Assembly: GCA_005787665.1 (NCBI GenBank)
Contig: SYAB01000173.1
Span: forward strand, 1 to 6,816
Length of the DNA: 6,816 bases
DNA from: Actinomycetota bacterium
GTDB taxonomy: Bacteria > Actinomycetota > Actinomycetes > Mycobacteriales > Mycobacteriaceae
Reading direction: 5' to 3'
In this document: in pieces, positions 1 through 6,816 of the stretch
Layout: each line of letters begins with the position of its first letter
Numbering within the stretch: the stretch's first letter is position 1
Notes under the pieces: generated by a model
Told to the model about the DNA's origin: nothing
Seen by the model: only the letters and a program-made list of their open reading frames with translations
Databases searched by the model: none
Program-made: the position numbers and the translations under genes

Positions 1-164
1 CCGCGGGCCCGCAGCGCGGCAACCCCGCGGGACTCCTTGGCATCCGATCCCGAGACCAGCGCACCCCGGTCGAGCAGAATCCGCGCGATCCCCGACATCC
101 CGGCCCCGCCGATGCCGACCAGGTGCACCCGGGCGAGTTCGGGCGGCACCGTGGTCCCGTTCAC
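1..164 (-). CDS. murC: UDP-N-acetylmuramate--L-alanine ligase MurC, N-terminal fragment
   Basis: MurC is the cytoplasmic ATP-dependent ligase that joins L-alanine to UDP-MurNAc, the first step of stem-peptide synthesis. Only 54 codons and two bases are present; the gene runs off the low-coordinate end, so the ATP-binding and C-terminal domains are not visible. The visible part has the MurC N-terminal Rossmann-type signature: [15 protein letters not shown] at residues 13-27, containing the glycine-rich UDP-MurNAc-binding loop, followed by the second strand ending GSD at 39-41. The GTG start at 164-162 overlaps the murG TGA as GTGA and has a GAGGGG ribosome-binding site 7 bases upstream, so I consider the start well supported. 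Its position directly after murG is usual in mycobacteria-like dcw clusters. Confidence 0.95.
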   Translation of the reverse strand, partial: MNGTTVPPELARVHLVGIGGAGMSGIARILLDRGALVSGSDAKESRGVAALRAR

Positions 165-1351
165 CGGCGCGCCCCTCGGCCCGTGCGAGCCACCTCGAGG
201 ACCACCTCGGCGATCCGCCCGGCGGCGCCGCGGTGGCCCGCTCCGGCCGCGGCGCCCGCCATGTCGGCCAGACGCGACTCATCGGCGAGCAGTCGGGCGA
301 CCTCGGTACCGACGTAGCCGGGGGTGAGATCGGCGTCGGCGACCAGCAACCCGCCACCGGCCCGGACCACCGGCAGGGCGTTGAGGCGCTGCTCGCCGTT
401 GCCGATCGGCAGCGGGACGTACACCGCCGGCAACCCCACCGCAGAGACCTCGGCGACCGTCATCGCCCCGGAGCGGCAGATCGCCAGATCGGCGGCGGCG
501 TAGGCGAGATCCATCCGGCTCAGGTAGGGCACCGCGACATAGGGCGGGTCACCGGGCCGCGGTGCCGGCAGATCCAGGGTGTTCTTGGGACCGTGGGCGT
601 GCAGCACCGCGATGCCCGCGCGGGCAAGATCGGCGGCTGCGGCGGAGACCGCCCGGTTGATCGAGGCGGCGCCCTGGGAGCCGCCGAACACCAGCAGCAC
701 CCGGGCATCGTCGGTGAAGCCGAAATGCGCACGGGCCGCAGACCGAAGGGCGGCCCGGTCCAGTCCGGTGATAGAGGCGCGCAACGGCATCCCGACGACG
801 TCGGCGCCGCGCAGTCCTGAACCCGGCACCGCCGCGAGCACCCGGCGGGCGAAACGCGCACCGAGCCGGTTGGCAAGTCCGGCGCGGGCATTGGCCTCAT
901 GCACCACGATCGGCACCCGTCCGGATCGGGCGCCGAGGTACGCCGGGACGGCAACGTATCCGCCGAATCCGACGACGACATCGGCCGCGACCGAGTCGAG
1001 CACCGCCCGGGCCTGGCGGATCGAGCCGCGAATCCGCCACGGCAACCGAAGCAGATCGGCGTTGAGCGTGCGCGGCAGCGGCACCGGCGTGACCAGTTCC
1101 AGCGGATAGCCCCGCTCGGGCACCAACCGGGTTTCCAGACCGCGCTCGGTTCCGAGTGCGGTCACCCGGATGCCGGGCTGCAGCGCGCTGAGCGCATCGG
1201 CGACGGCCATCGCCGGTTCCACATGGCCGGCGGTTCCGCCGCCGGCGAGCACCACCGACAGAGGGCGCTCACCGTGCTCGTCACGTCCGGCTCCGCTACC
1301 GGCGCGCGAGTCGTTGCGGCCCGCACCGCCGTCGAGCCCGGAGACACTCAC
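161..1351 (-). CDS. murG: UDP-GlcNAc:lipid I N-acetylglucosaminyltransferase MurG
   Basis: MurG transfers GlcNAc from UDP-GlcNAc to lipid I on the inner face of the membrane, giving lipid II. The product is 396 residues. It has the GT-B two-domain layout: GGGTAGH (37-43) as the first glycine loop, VGFGGYV (127-133), [12 protein letters not shown] (151-162), FGGSQGA (222-228) opening the C-terminal UDP-GlcNAc domain, [10 protein letters not shown] (292-301), and [13 protein letters not shown] (313-325), which matches the nucleotide-sugar contact region. Residues 1-30 are a Gly/Ala/Arg/Asp-rich, probably disordered extension before the first beta strand; a comparable extension is known in the M. 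tuberculosis protein. The GTG start at 1351 overlaps the ftsW TGA as GTGA, and I see no better internal start. A GGAAGG lies 12 bases upstream, somewhat far for a ribosome site, so coupling to ftsW translation is likely. It ends in a GTGA overlap with murC. Confidence 0.98.
   Translation of the reverse strand: MSVSGLDGGAGRNDSRAGSGAGRDEHGERPLSVVLAGGGTAGHVEPAMAVADALSALQPGIRVTALGTERGLETRLVPERGYPLELVTPVPLPRTLNADLLRLPWRIRGSIRQARAVLDSVAADVVVGFGGYVAVPAYLGARSGRVPIVVHEANARAGLANRLGARFARRVLAAVPGSGLRGADVVGMPLRASITGLDRAALRSAARAHFGFTDDARVLLVFGGSQGAASINRAVSAAAADLARAGIAVLHAHGPKNTLDLPAPRPGDPPYVAVPYLSRMDLAYAAADLAICRSGAMTVAEVSAVGLPAVYVPLPIGNGEQRLNALPVVRAGGGLLVADADLTPGYVGTEVARLLADESRLADMAGAAAGAGHRGAAGRIAEVVLEVARTGRGARR
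172..177 (-). promoter_or_regulatory. ribosome-binding site of murC
   Basis: GAGGGG on the minus strand lies inside the last codons of murG, 7 bases before the murC GTG. It is the best Shine-Dalgarno match at any junction in the window and decides the murC start. Confidence 0.6.
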
Positions 1352-2982
1352 CCGTAACGATGACCTTCCATTGAGCGGGACCGCCGCGCGTTCCCGTGCC
1401 GCTCGCCGCCCTGTGCCGCGGCGGCACGCCTCTGCTGAGAGGCGCCTCCATGATGCCCTGTGCGCCGGGCCGTGGAACGCACCGTCCCGGCTTTCGCCTT
1501 TCCGCCGCGATCGCGGCCCGGATCGGTCGCCCGCGACGTCCGCCGGGCCGGCGCGACCGCGCCGCCCGATCTGGCGGGTTTGGCGGGTTTGACCGGTTTG
1601 GCCGGTTTGGCCGGTTTGGCGGGTTTGGCGGGTTTGGCGGGTTTGGCCGTGGACCGTAGCCGGTCCCGCAGCGCGTCAACCCGGCTGGGCGCGTAGGGCT
1701 CGGGTAGCGGCAACCGCAAGAACCGGTTCATCCGGTCCTCCCGCCCGGCCCGCAACGCGGCGACCGCGTCCGGCTCGTGCCGGGCCGCGTTTGCCATCAG
1801 CCCGATCATGAACAACGTTGTGGCCGTCGATGTTCCGCCCGCCGAGATCAATGGCAGCTGGATTCCGGTGACTGGGAGCAGGCCGATCACATAACCGACG
1901 TTGATGAAGACCTGACCGATCACCCAGGCCGTCGCGGTGGCGGTCAGCAGCCGCAGGAACGGATCCGCCGACCGTTTGGCGATCCGCATACCGGTGTAGG
2001 CGAACATTCCGAAGAGTCCGAGCAGTCCCGCGGCCCCGATGAAGCCGAGTTCCTCGCCGATGATGGCGAAGATGAAATCGTTGTGGGCATTGGGCAGATA
2101 GTTGTACTTCGCGGTGCCCTGACCGAGTCCGTCGCCGAACACGCCGCCGTTGGCCAGCGCGAACTTCGCCTGCCGGGCCTGGTATCCGGCTCCCTGGGTG
2201 TCAGCGCCGGGGTCCAGCCAGGATCGCACCCTGTCGGAGCGGTAGCCCTCGGATACCGCGAGTACGGCGGCAGCGGACATCGCGGCCAGCAGCGAACTGA
2301 CGAACACCTTCAACGGCAGGCCGGCGAACCACAACAGCGCAAGCAGGATGATCCCGAGCGACACGGTCTGACCGAGGTCGGGTTGGGCGACGATGAGCGC
2401 CAGGGCGATGACGGCGGCGGGAAGCAGCGGGATCAGCATCTCGCGCAGGCTGGCCCGCTCCATACGCCGGGTGGCCAGCAGGTGGGCCCCCCAGACGGCG
2501 AAGGCGATCTTGGCCAGTTCGGAGGGCTGCATGGACAGCCCACCGACGACGAACCAGCCACGGGTGCCGTTGGCGACCCGGCCGATACCCGGAATCAGGA
2601 CCAGCACCAGCAGCACGATCGTCGTCGCGAACGCCGGAAAGGCCATCCGGCGCATGAACCGCACCGGTAGCCGAAGGGCGAACCAGCAGGCGAACAGACC
2701 CAGACAGGCCCAGATCACCTGGCGGGTGAAGATCGTCCACGGCGAGCCGCCCTCGTCGTAGGAATGCACCCCGGACGCCGACAGCACCATGATCAAACCG
2801 AGGGTGGTCAGCAGCGCGGCGACCGAGACCATCAGGTGGAACGACGTCATCGGCCGGGCGAGCCAGGCCCCGAACCTCTTCTGCGGATCGAACACCGGCT
2901 TACGGGTGACTGTGGCGCCACCGAGCCCGGCGTCGTCGTCCGCCGCCGCGCCCCGGCGCGTCAGCCGAGACCACACGCCCAT
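1348..2982 (-). CDS. ftsW: septal peptidoglycan polymerase FtsW (SEDS family) with KPA-repeat tail
   Basis: FtsW is the SEDS-family glycosyltransferase that polymerises lipid II at the division septum with its partner transpeptidase FtsI. With the start at 2982 the protein is 544 residues. Residues 1-46 are cytoplasmic and end in [13 protein letters not shown]. About ten membrane segments follow between 48 and 399. Visible SEDS motifs are NGTRGWF (138-144), MQPSELAK (151-158), AQPDLGQT (199-206), [18 protein letters not shown] (296-313), and [10 protein letters not shown] (376-385). D302 in the HNDF motif corresponds to the loop aspartate known to be needed for SEDS activity. Residues 400-544 form a basic cytoplasmic tail with a KPA repeat (447-470), Arg-rich stretches and a final EGHRYG that resembles the M. 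tuberculosis end. The ATG at 2982 lies 4 bases after the murD stop with only a weak AAGAAG ahead; GTG at 2976 is possible. An ATG at 3048 would overlap murD by 62 bases and is less likely. Confidence 0.97.
   Translation of the reverse strand: MGVWSRLTRRGAAADDDAGLGGATVTRKPVFDPQKRFGAWLARPMTSFHLMVSVAALLTTLGLIMVLSASGVHSYDEGGSPWTIFTRQVIWACLGLFACWFALRLPVRFMRRMAFPAFATTIVLLVLVLIPGIGRVANGTRGWFVVGGLSMQPSELAKIAFAVWGAHLLATRRMERASLREMLIPLLPAAVIALALIVAQPDLGQTVSLGIILLALLWFAGLPLKVFVSSLLAAMSAAAVLAVSEGYRSDRVRSWLDPGADTQGAGYQARQAKFALANGGVFGDGLGQGTAKYNYLPNAHNDFIFAIIGEELGFIGAAGLLGLFGMFAYTGMRIAKRSADPFLRLLTATATAWVIGQVFINVGYVIGLLPVTGIQLPLISAGGTSTATTLFMIGLMANAARHEPDAVAALRAGREDRMNRFLRLPLPEPYAPSRVDALRDRLRSTAKPAKPAKPAKPAKPAKPVKPAKPARSGGAVAPARRTSRATDPGRDRGGKAKAGTVRSTARRTGHHGGASQQRRAAAAQGGERHGNARRSRSMEGHRYG
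1364..1369 (-). promoter_or_regulatory. possible ribosome-binding site of murG
   Basis: GGAAGG on the minus strand sits in the final codons of ftsW (within the C-terminal MEGHRYG). It ends 12 bases before the murG GTG, longer than the usual 5-9, so it may help re-initiation after ftsW termination rather than act as a strong independent site. Confidence 0.3.
1573..1644 (-). repeat. eight 9-base tandem units encoding Lys-Pro-Ala in FtsW
   Basis: Eight uninterrupted in-frame 9-base units encode KPA five times, KPV once and KPA twice, at FtsW residues 447-470. Units are AAACCCGCC three times, AAACCGGCC twice, AAACCGGTC, then AAACCCGCC twice. Every lysine uses AAA, whereas the nine lysines elsewhere in ftsW use AAG seven times and AAA twice. 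Near-identical units suggest recent expansion by slippage. On the plus strand the same tract is a G-rich GGCGGGTTT repeat. Confidence 0.95.
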
Positions 2983-2986
2983 CTTC

Positions 2987-4465
2987 TTACCGGGCCCGGC
3001 CGGCTCGGGCCCGGACCGCCTCGGCGAACCTCTCACCGCGGTCGGCATAACCGTCGAACTGGTCGAAAGAGGCTCCCGCCGGCGCCAGCAGCACGGTGTC
3101 TCCCGGACGTGCCAGCCCGGCCGCGGCGGATACGGCCTCCGCCATCACCCGGCTGCCCAGCTCCGCACCGGCAGCCTCGACCCGACGAGTCCCAGAAGTA
3201 CCACCTGCCCCAGAGGTCTCTTCCACCACAGCATCCTCCCCCGTCACAACCTCGATGACGGGCACATCGGGTGCGTGTCGCGATAACGCATCGGCAAAGA
3301 CGGCCCTGTCCCGGCCGATCAGCACCGCACCGGCGAGACGGGCCGCGACCCGGGTCACGACCTGATCCACCGACGCGCCCTTGAGGAGTCCGCCGGCAAC
3401 CCAGACCACCCTCGGATAGGCCAGGATGGACGCTTCCGCGGCGTGCGGATTGGTGGCTTTCGAATCATCGACGAAGGCGACGCCCCCGATCACCTCCACC
3501 GGTTCGGCGCGATGGCGACCGACCCGGAATCCCGCCAGCGCTGCGGCGATCGCCTCGGCCCCTACATCCGCTGCCCGGGCGAGTGCCGCCGCTCCGAGGG
3601 CGTCGAGGACGCCGACCGGGCCGGCGACGGGGATCGAATCGACGGCGGCGAGAGCCAGGTCGTCGGCGAACGCGCGGTCGACGAGTGTGCCGTCGCGGAC
3701 TCCGAGTTCACCGGAGCCCGGCTCGCCGAGCCGGAAGCCGACCTTTACCGGAGCAGCCGATCGGTCCAGCAGGGCGCTGGCCGCCGGATCGTCGAGACCG
3801 GCCACGGCCACCCGGCCGGCCAACGCGCGGGCCTTGGCCGCGGCATAGGCGTCGAATCCGCCGTGCCAGTCGAGGTGGTCCTCGGCGACGTTGAGGACCA
3901 CTCCGGCGGCCGGACGCAGCGAGGGCGACCAGAAGAGCTGGAAGCTGGACAACTCCACCGCCAGCAGGTCCGAGGGTCGCGACAGTACGTCGAGGACCGG
4001 CTCGCCGATATTGCCGCAGAGTGCCGCCCGCCGGCCGCCGGCGATCAGCATGCCGTGCAGCATCGAGGTGGTGGTGGTCTTGCCGTTGGTCCCGGTGACC
4101 ACCAGCCATTCCCGCGGGATGCCGTAGCAGCCCGCGGCGTCCAGCCGCCAGGCCAGTTCGACATCGCCCCAGATCGGCACGCCGGCGGCCGCGGCGGCGG
4201 CCAGCACCGGGGCGGTCGGCGCGAAGCCCGGACTGGTGACCACGAGGTCGAAATCGGCGGCTCGCGCGATCGCCTCGGCCGGGGCGAGGTCGGGTACGCC
4301 GTCGAAGGACTGCCGGGCGCCGGCGTCGTCATCACAGACCCAGGTCCGGGTCTCCCACGGCACCAGGGCCGCGACCACAGCCCGGCCGGTGATTCCCGCC
4401 CCGGCGACCAGAACGCGCGCACCCGGCAGCAGGGGCGGCAGCGCTTTCACCGACGGCCCGGGCAC
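2987..4465 (-). CDS. murD: UDP-N-acetylmuramoyl-L-alanine--D-glutamate ligase MurD
   Basis: MurD is the cytoplasmic ATP-dependent ligase adding D-glutamate to UDP-MurNAc-L-Ala. The product is 492 residues. The N-terminal Rossmann-like domain has [10 protein letters not shown] (18-27) and VVTSPGFAP (75-83). The central ATPase domain has the P-loop GTNGKTTTT (125-133), ELSSFQL (171-177), AEDHLDWH (194-201) and K211, which fits the carbamylated lysine that helps hold magnesium. The C-terminal domain begins near FRVGRHRAE (313-321) and has [12 protein letters not shown] (332-343), AGGLLKGA (357-364) and [15 protein letters not shown] (466-480). Residues 411-435 form a Gly/Ser/Thr-rich linker with unusual codon use. 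The GTG at 4465 is the first start after an in-frame TGA at 4474-4472; GTG at 4450 would give 487 residues and fits the shorter mycobacterial N-terminus about as well. No strong ribosome site precedes either. It ends in TAA 4 bases before ftsW. Confidence 0.98.
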   Translation of the reverse strand: MPGPSVKALPPLLPGARVLVAGAGITGRAVVAALVPWETRTWVCDDDAGARQSFDGVPDLAPAEAIARAADFDLVVTSPGFAPTAPVLAAAAAAGVPIWGDVELAWRLDAAGCYGIPREWLVVTGTNGKTTTTSMLHGMLIAGGRRAALCGNIGEPVLDVLSRPSDLLAVELSSFQLFWSPSLRPAAGVVLNVAEDHLDWHGGFDAYAAAKARALAGRVAVAGLDDPAASALLDRSAAPVKVGFRLGEPGSGELGVRDGTLVDRAFADDLALAAVDSIPVAGPVGVLDALGAAALARAADVGAEAIAAALAGFRVGRHRAEPVEVIGGVAFVDDSKATNPHAAEASILAYPRVVWVAGGLLKGASVDQVVTRVAARLAGAVLIGRDRAVFADALSRHAPDVPVIEVVTGEDAVVEETSGAGGTSGTRRVEAAGAELGSRVMAEAVSAAAGLARPGDTVLLAPAGASFDQFDGYADRGERFAEAVRARAGRAR

Positions 4466-4471
4466 CGCGGC

Positions 4472-4534
4472 TCAATAACCGACTGCACCGGCCCAGTCAC
4501 CGACTGCACCGGCTCAGTCACCGATAGCACCGAG
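4472..4534 (-). repeat. three 21-base tandem copies of the mraY 3' end
   Basis: Three contiguous 21-base units occupy 4534-4514, 4513-4493 and 4492-4472. The first is the coding end of mraY (LGAIGD then TGA). The second and third lie in the spacer and, in the same frame, would read AGAVGDW and AGAVGY then TGA. Copies two and three match at 18 of 21 bases; copies one and two at 16 of 21. The last TGA ends 6 bases before the murD GTG and is in frame with it. Copies two and three fill 42 of the 48 spacer bases, indicating a local tandem duplication of the gene end. Confidence 0.9.
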
Positions 4535-5593
4535 CCACTCGCCGTAGAACAGCGACACTCCCAAGCCGCAGGCGATCGCGGTGAGTAGCCAGAACCGGAT
4601 GATCACCGTCGTCTCGGCCCAGCCCACCAATTCGAAATGGTGGTGGAACGGCGCCATCCGGAAGACCCGGCGGCCGGTGGAGCGGAAGGCGATGATCTGG
4701 ATCACCACGCTGGTCACCTCGGCCACGAACAGCGCGCCGAGCACCACGGCCAGCACCTCGGTGCGACTGGTGATGGACAGACCGGCGACGATGCCGCCCA
4801 GCGCCAATGACCCGGTATCGCCCATGAAGATCTTCGCCGGGGCGGCGTTCCACCACAGGAAACCGATACACGCGCCGGCCGTCGCCGCGGCGAGCAGCGC
4901 CAAATCCAGCGGGTCGCGGACGTTGTAGCAGCCGATCCCGGGCGCTGTGGCGCAAGCGTTGCGGTACTGCCAGAACGTGATCAGCACATAGGCCGCGCTG
5001 ACCATGGCCATGCTGCCCGCCGCCAGGCCGTCGAGACCGTCGGTGAGGTTGACGGCGTTGCCCCAGGCGTTGACCACCACGACGACGAACAGCACGAACA
5101 ACGCCGGCGGCAGGGTCACCGTCGAGATCTCCCGCACGTAGGACAGCTGATTGCTGCCCGGGGTCAGCCCCTCGGAATTCGGGAACTGCAGCACCAGGAT
5201 TCCGAACAGCAGGGCGGCGGTGATCTGTCCGATGGTCTTCGCGGTCTTGTTCAGGCCGAGATTGCGGGACCGACGGATCTTGATCAGGTCGTCGAGGAAG
5301 CCCACTCCTCCCAGGGCGGTGGCCAGACCGAGGACCAGCAGTCCGGAGGCCGACGGGCCGATACCGTCGAAGGCGAGGCCGACCAGATGGGTGCCCAGGT
5401 AGCCGGCCCAGATTCCGGCCAGGATCGCGACTCCGCCCATCGACGGGGTGCCGCGTTTGTTCTGATGGCTGGGCGGGCCGTCCTCGCGGATCTCCTGACC
5501 GAAACCCTGCCGGGTGAACATCCGGATCAGCGTGGGCGTCAGCAGGATGGCCACCCCGAGGGAGATGGCGACGGCGATGATGATCTGCCTCAT
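4514..5593 (-). CDS. mraY: phospho-N-acetylmuramoyl-pentapeptide-transferase MraY (MurX)
   Basis: MraY is the integral membrane enzyme that moves phospho-MurNAc-pentapeptide from UDP to the polyprenyl phosphate carrier, forming lipid I. The product is 359 residues, which I recall as the length of the M. tuberculosis protein, and is strongly hydrophobic with about ten membrane segments. Key motifs are [18 protein letters not shown] (37-54), the aspartate pair FLDDLIK (99-105, D101 and D102), [10 protein letters not shown] (182-191), [14 protein letters not shown] (254-267, D259), and the histidine triad FHHHF (316-320). These match the magnesium and nucleotide-binding residues defined for Aquifex MraY. 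The start at ATG 5593 gives [10 protein letters not shown] and overlaps the murF stop as ATGA, so coupling is likely; an in-frame ATG at 5908 lies within murF and is rejected. The preceding bases GGGTCGAG give only a weak ribosome site. It ends with a TGA at 4516-4514 inside a 21-base tandem repeat. Confidence 0.99.
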   Translation of the reverse strand: MRQIIIAVAISLGVAILLTPTLIRMFTRQGFGQEIREDGPPSHQNKRGTPSMGGVAILAGIWAGYLGTHLVGLAFDGIGPSASGLLVLGLATALGGVGFLDDLIKIRRSRNLGLNKTAKTIGQITAALLFGILVLQFPNSEGLTPGSNQLSYVREISTVTLPPALFVLFVVVVVNAWGNAVNLTDGLDGLAAGSMAMVSAAYVLITFWQYRNACATAPGIGCYNVRDPLDLALLAAATAGACIGFLWWNAAPAKIFMGDTGSLALGGIVAGLSITSRTEVLAVVLGALFVAEVTSVVIQIIAFRSTGRRVFRMAPFHHHFELVGWAETTVIIRFWLLTAIACGLGVSLFYGEWLGAIGD

Positions 5594-6816
5594 CTCGACC
5601 CGTCCGCCGCCAGTGCATCGGCTAGGGCCGCCAGGCCTGCGGCATTCGAGGCCTTCACCAGAACGACATCGCCCGGGGCGAGTTCGGCGCGCAGCAGTTC
5701 CAGCGCGGCATCGGCGTCGGGCACCGGCGTCGACTCCGACCCCCAGGACCCCTCCATCACCGCCCCGTGGTGCATGGCGCTCATGGGCCTCCCGGTTCCG
5801 ACGACGACGAGCCGACTGATATCTAAACGCACCGCGAGCCGGCCGACGCGGTCGTGCTCCGATATCGAATCCTCCCCCAATTCGCCCATCTCGCCGAGCA
5901 CCGCCCAACTGCGGTGCCCGCCGCTGCGCGCCATCACCGCCAGCGCCTGCAGTCCGGCCCGCATGGAATCGGGGTTGGCGTTGTAGGCGTCATTGATGAT
6001 CCGCACCCCGTCCGGGCGGGTCAGCACCTCCATCCGGTGCCGCGATGCGGGCGTGGCCGCCGCCAGCGCCGAGGCGACCTGCGACAGGTCAGCGCCGAGC
6101 TCCAGCGCCACCGCCGCCGCGGCGAGCGCGTTGCCGACCTGGTGTTCGCCGTGCACAGCCAGTTCGATCCGCACCGTCCCGGCCGGTGCGCGCAGGGTGA
6201 ACCGAGGCCGGGCCAACTCGTCGAGTTCGACATCCTCCGCCCGGATGTCGGCGTTGGGGCTGCTCCCGACGGTGACCACCCTCGCGCGGGTCCGGTCCCG
6301 CATCGCGGCCACCGCGGCGTCGTCGGCATTGAGGATCGCCACCCCCGAGGCCGGGAGGGCCTCCACCAATTCGCCCTTGGTCTGCGCGATCGCCTCCCGG
6401 GAGCCGAACTCGCCGAGGTGGGCGGTGCCGACGTTGAGCACCACCCCCACCGCCGGCGGCGCGATCCTGGCCAGGGCCGCGATATTGCCGCGATGCCGGG
6501 CGGACATCTCCAGGACGAGGAAATCGGTGTCCTCGGTGGCCCGCAGCACCGTCCAGGGATGGCCGAGTTCGTTGTTGAACGATCCGGGCGGGGCCACCAC
6601 CTCGCCCAGTGGCCGCAGCACCGCGGCGATTAGATCCTTGGTCGAGGTCTTGCCGGAGGATCCGGTGATCCCGACGATCCGCAGGCCCCGCGCCGCGAGG
6701 TCGGCGGCCACCGCGGCGGCGAGGGTGGCGACCGCGGCCAATACCGCCGCACCGGATCCATCGGCATCGTGCTCGAGCACCCCGGCTCCCGCGTCGGCCG
6801 CCGCCGCCGGCGGCAC
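5590..6816 (-). CDS. murF: UDP-MurNAc-tripeptide--D-alanyl-D-alanine ligase MurF, missing N-terminus
   Basis: MurF adds D-Ala-D-Ala to UDP-MurNAc-tripeptide, the last cytoplasmic step in stem-peptide assembly. The window holds 408 codons; the gene continues past the high-coordinate edge, and about 90-100 residues of the N-terminal UDP-substrate domain are absent compared with a typical family length near 500. The frame happens to begin with GTG at the edge, but this is an internal valine. Counting from there, the ATPase domain has the P-loop [12 protein letters not shown] (49-60), [12 protein letters not shown] (76-87), [14 protein letters not shown] (102-115), [13 protein letters not shown] (127-139) and QTKGE (145-149), whose lysine fits the carbamylated residue. 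The C-terminal domain region follows [14 protein letters not shown] (222-235), with SRHRME (258-263) and [11 protein letters not shown] (275-285), then LGEMGELGE and a terminal [11 protein letters not shown]. It ends in an ATGA overlap with mraY. No frameshift is seen. Confidence 0.98.
   Translation of the reverse strand: MPPAAAADAGAGVLEHDADGSGAAVLAAVATLAAAVAADLAARGLRIVGITGSSGKTSTKDLIAAVLRPLGEVVAPPGSFNNELGHPWTVLRATEDTDFLVLEMSARHRGNIAALARIAPPAVGVVLNVGTAHLGEFGSREAIAQTKGELVEALPASGVAILNADDAAVAAMRDRTRARVVTVGSSPNADIRAEDVELDELARPRFTLRAPAGTVRIELAVHGEHQVGNALAAAAVALELGADLSQVASALAAATPASRHRMEVLTRPDGVRIINDAYNANPDSMRAGLQALAVMARSGGHRSWAVLGEMGELGEDSISEHDRVGRLAVRLDISRLVVVGTGRPMSAMHHGAVMEGSWGSESTPVPDADAALELLRAELAPGDVVLVKASNAAGLAALADALAADGSR

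Noticed and set aside
1396..1696. Gly-Phe or Gly-Leu-Ala repeat proteins on the plus strand
   Set aside because: These are the complement of the KPA repeat in ftsW read in other frames; periodicity comes from the 9-base DNA repeat, not from a real repeat protein.
1777..2670. 297-codon open frame on the plus strand opposite ftsW
   Set aside because: Antisense shadow of membrane-segment codons, giving an implausible Gln/Gly/His/Glu-rich product with no recognisable domain.
4466..4513. Possible promoter or terminator in the mraY-murD spacer
   Set aside because: Only 48 bases, made mostly of tandem repeat copies; I see no -10/-35 pair and no hairpin followed by a T run.
3443..4588. 381-codon open frame on the plus strand opposite murD
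   Set aside because: It is a reading of the complementary strand of murD. High GC suppresses stop codons in antisense frames; the translation shows no family motif and is rich in Arg, Gly, His and Asp as expected for a shadow.
4514..5908. 464-residue version of MraY starting at 5908
   Set aside because: The extra 105 residues are murF read in another frame. The ATG at 5593 gives the family-length 359 residues and an ATGA overlap with murF.
5854..6633. 259-codon open frame on the plus strand opposite murF
   Set aside because: Antisense shadow of a clearly conserved gene; rich in His, Arg, Gly and Pro with no motif.
6814..6816. GTG at the window edge as the murF start
   Set aside because: The visible protein begins inside the family fold, just ahead of the ATPase domain; the substrate-binding N-terminal domain is missing, so the true start lies outside.

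Overview
The window is a contiguous piece of the dcw (division and cell wall) gene cluster, read entirely from the minus strand. In transcription order it holds the C-terminal part of murF, complete mraY (murX), murD, ftsW and murG, and the first 54 codons of murC. The composition is very GC-rich, with GTG starts for murD, murG and murC. The gene order murF-mraY-murD-ftsW-murG-murC and close motif-level resemblance to the Mycobacterium tuberculosis proteins (judged from memory, without alignment) point to an actinobacterium of the order Mycobacteriales (Mycobacterium, Gordonia, Nocardia, Rhodococcus and relatives). The genus cannot be fixed from this sequence alone.

Layout from the high-coordinate end: murF (5590-6816, 5' end outside the window) overlaps mraY (4514-5593) by an ATGA. 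mraY is followed by the only real spacer, 48 bases made largely of a 21-base tandem repeat copied from the mraY 3' end. Then come murD (2987-4465), a 4-base gap, ftsW (1348-2982), a GTGA overlap into murG (161-1351), and another GTGA overlap into murC (1-164). No stretch of 300 bases lacks a gene. I see no promoter, terminator, RNA gene, mobile element or CRISPR array. Transcription must begin upstream of the window and continue past it.

The proteins act in sequence. MurC and MurD add the first two stem-peptide residues to UDP-MurNAc, and MurF adds the terminal D-Ala-D-Ala. MraY moves the finished phospho-MurNAc-pentapeptide onto undecaprenyl or decaprenyl phosphate at the membrane. MurG adds GlcNAc to give lipid II, and FtsW polymerises lipid II at the septum. 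The close packing of genes suggests translational coupling that keeps these enzymes in proportion.

I do not see an undescribed system here; this is a conserved housekeeping operon. The points worth a second look are local: a perfect-period KPA repeat with all-AAA lysine codons in the FtsW tail, the tandem repeat of the mraY 3' end just before murD, and a short MurD linker with AT-rich codon choice.
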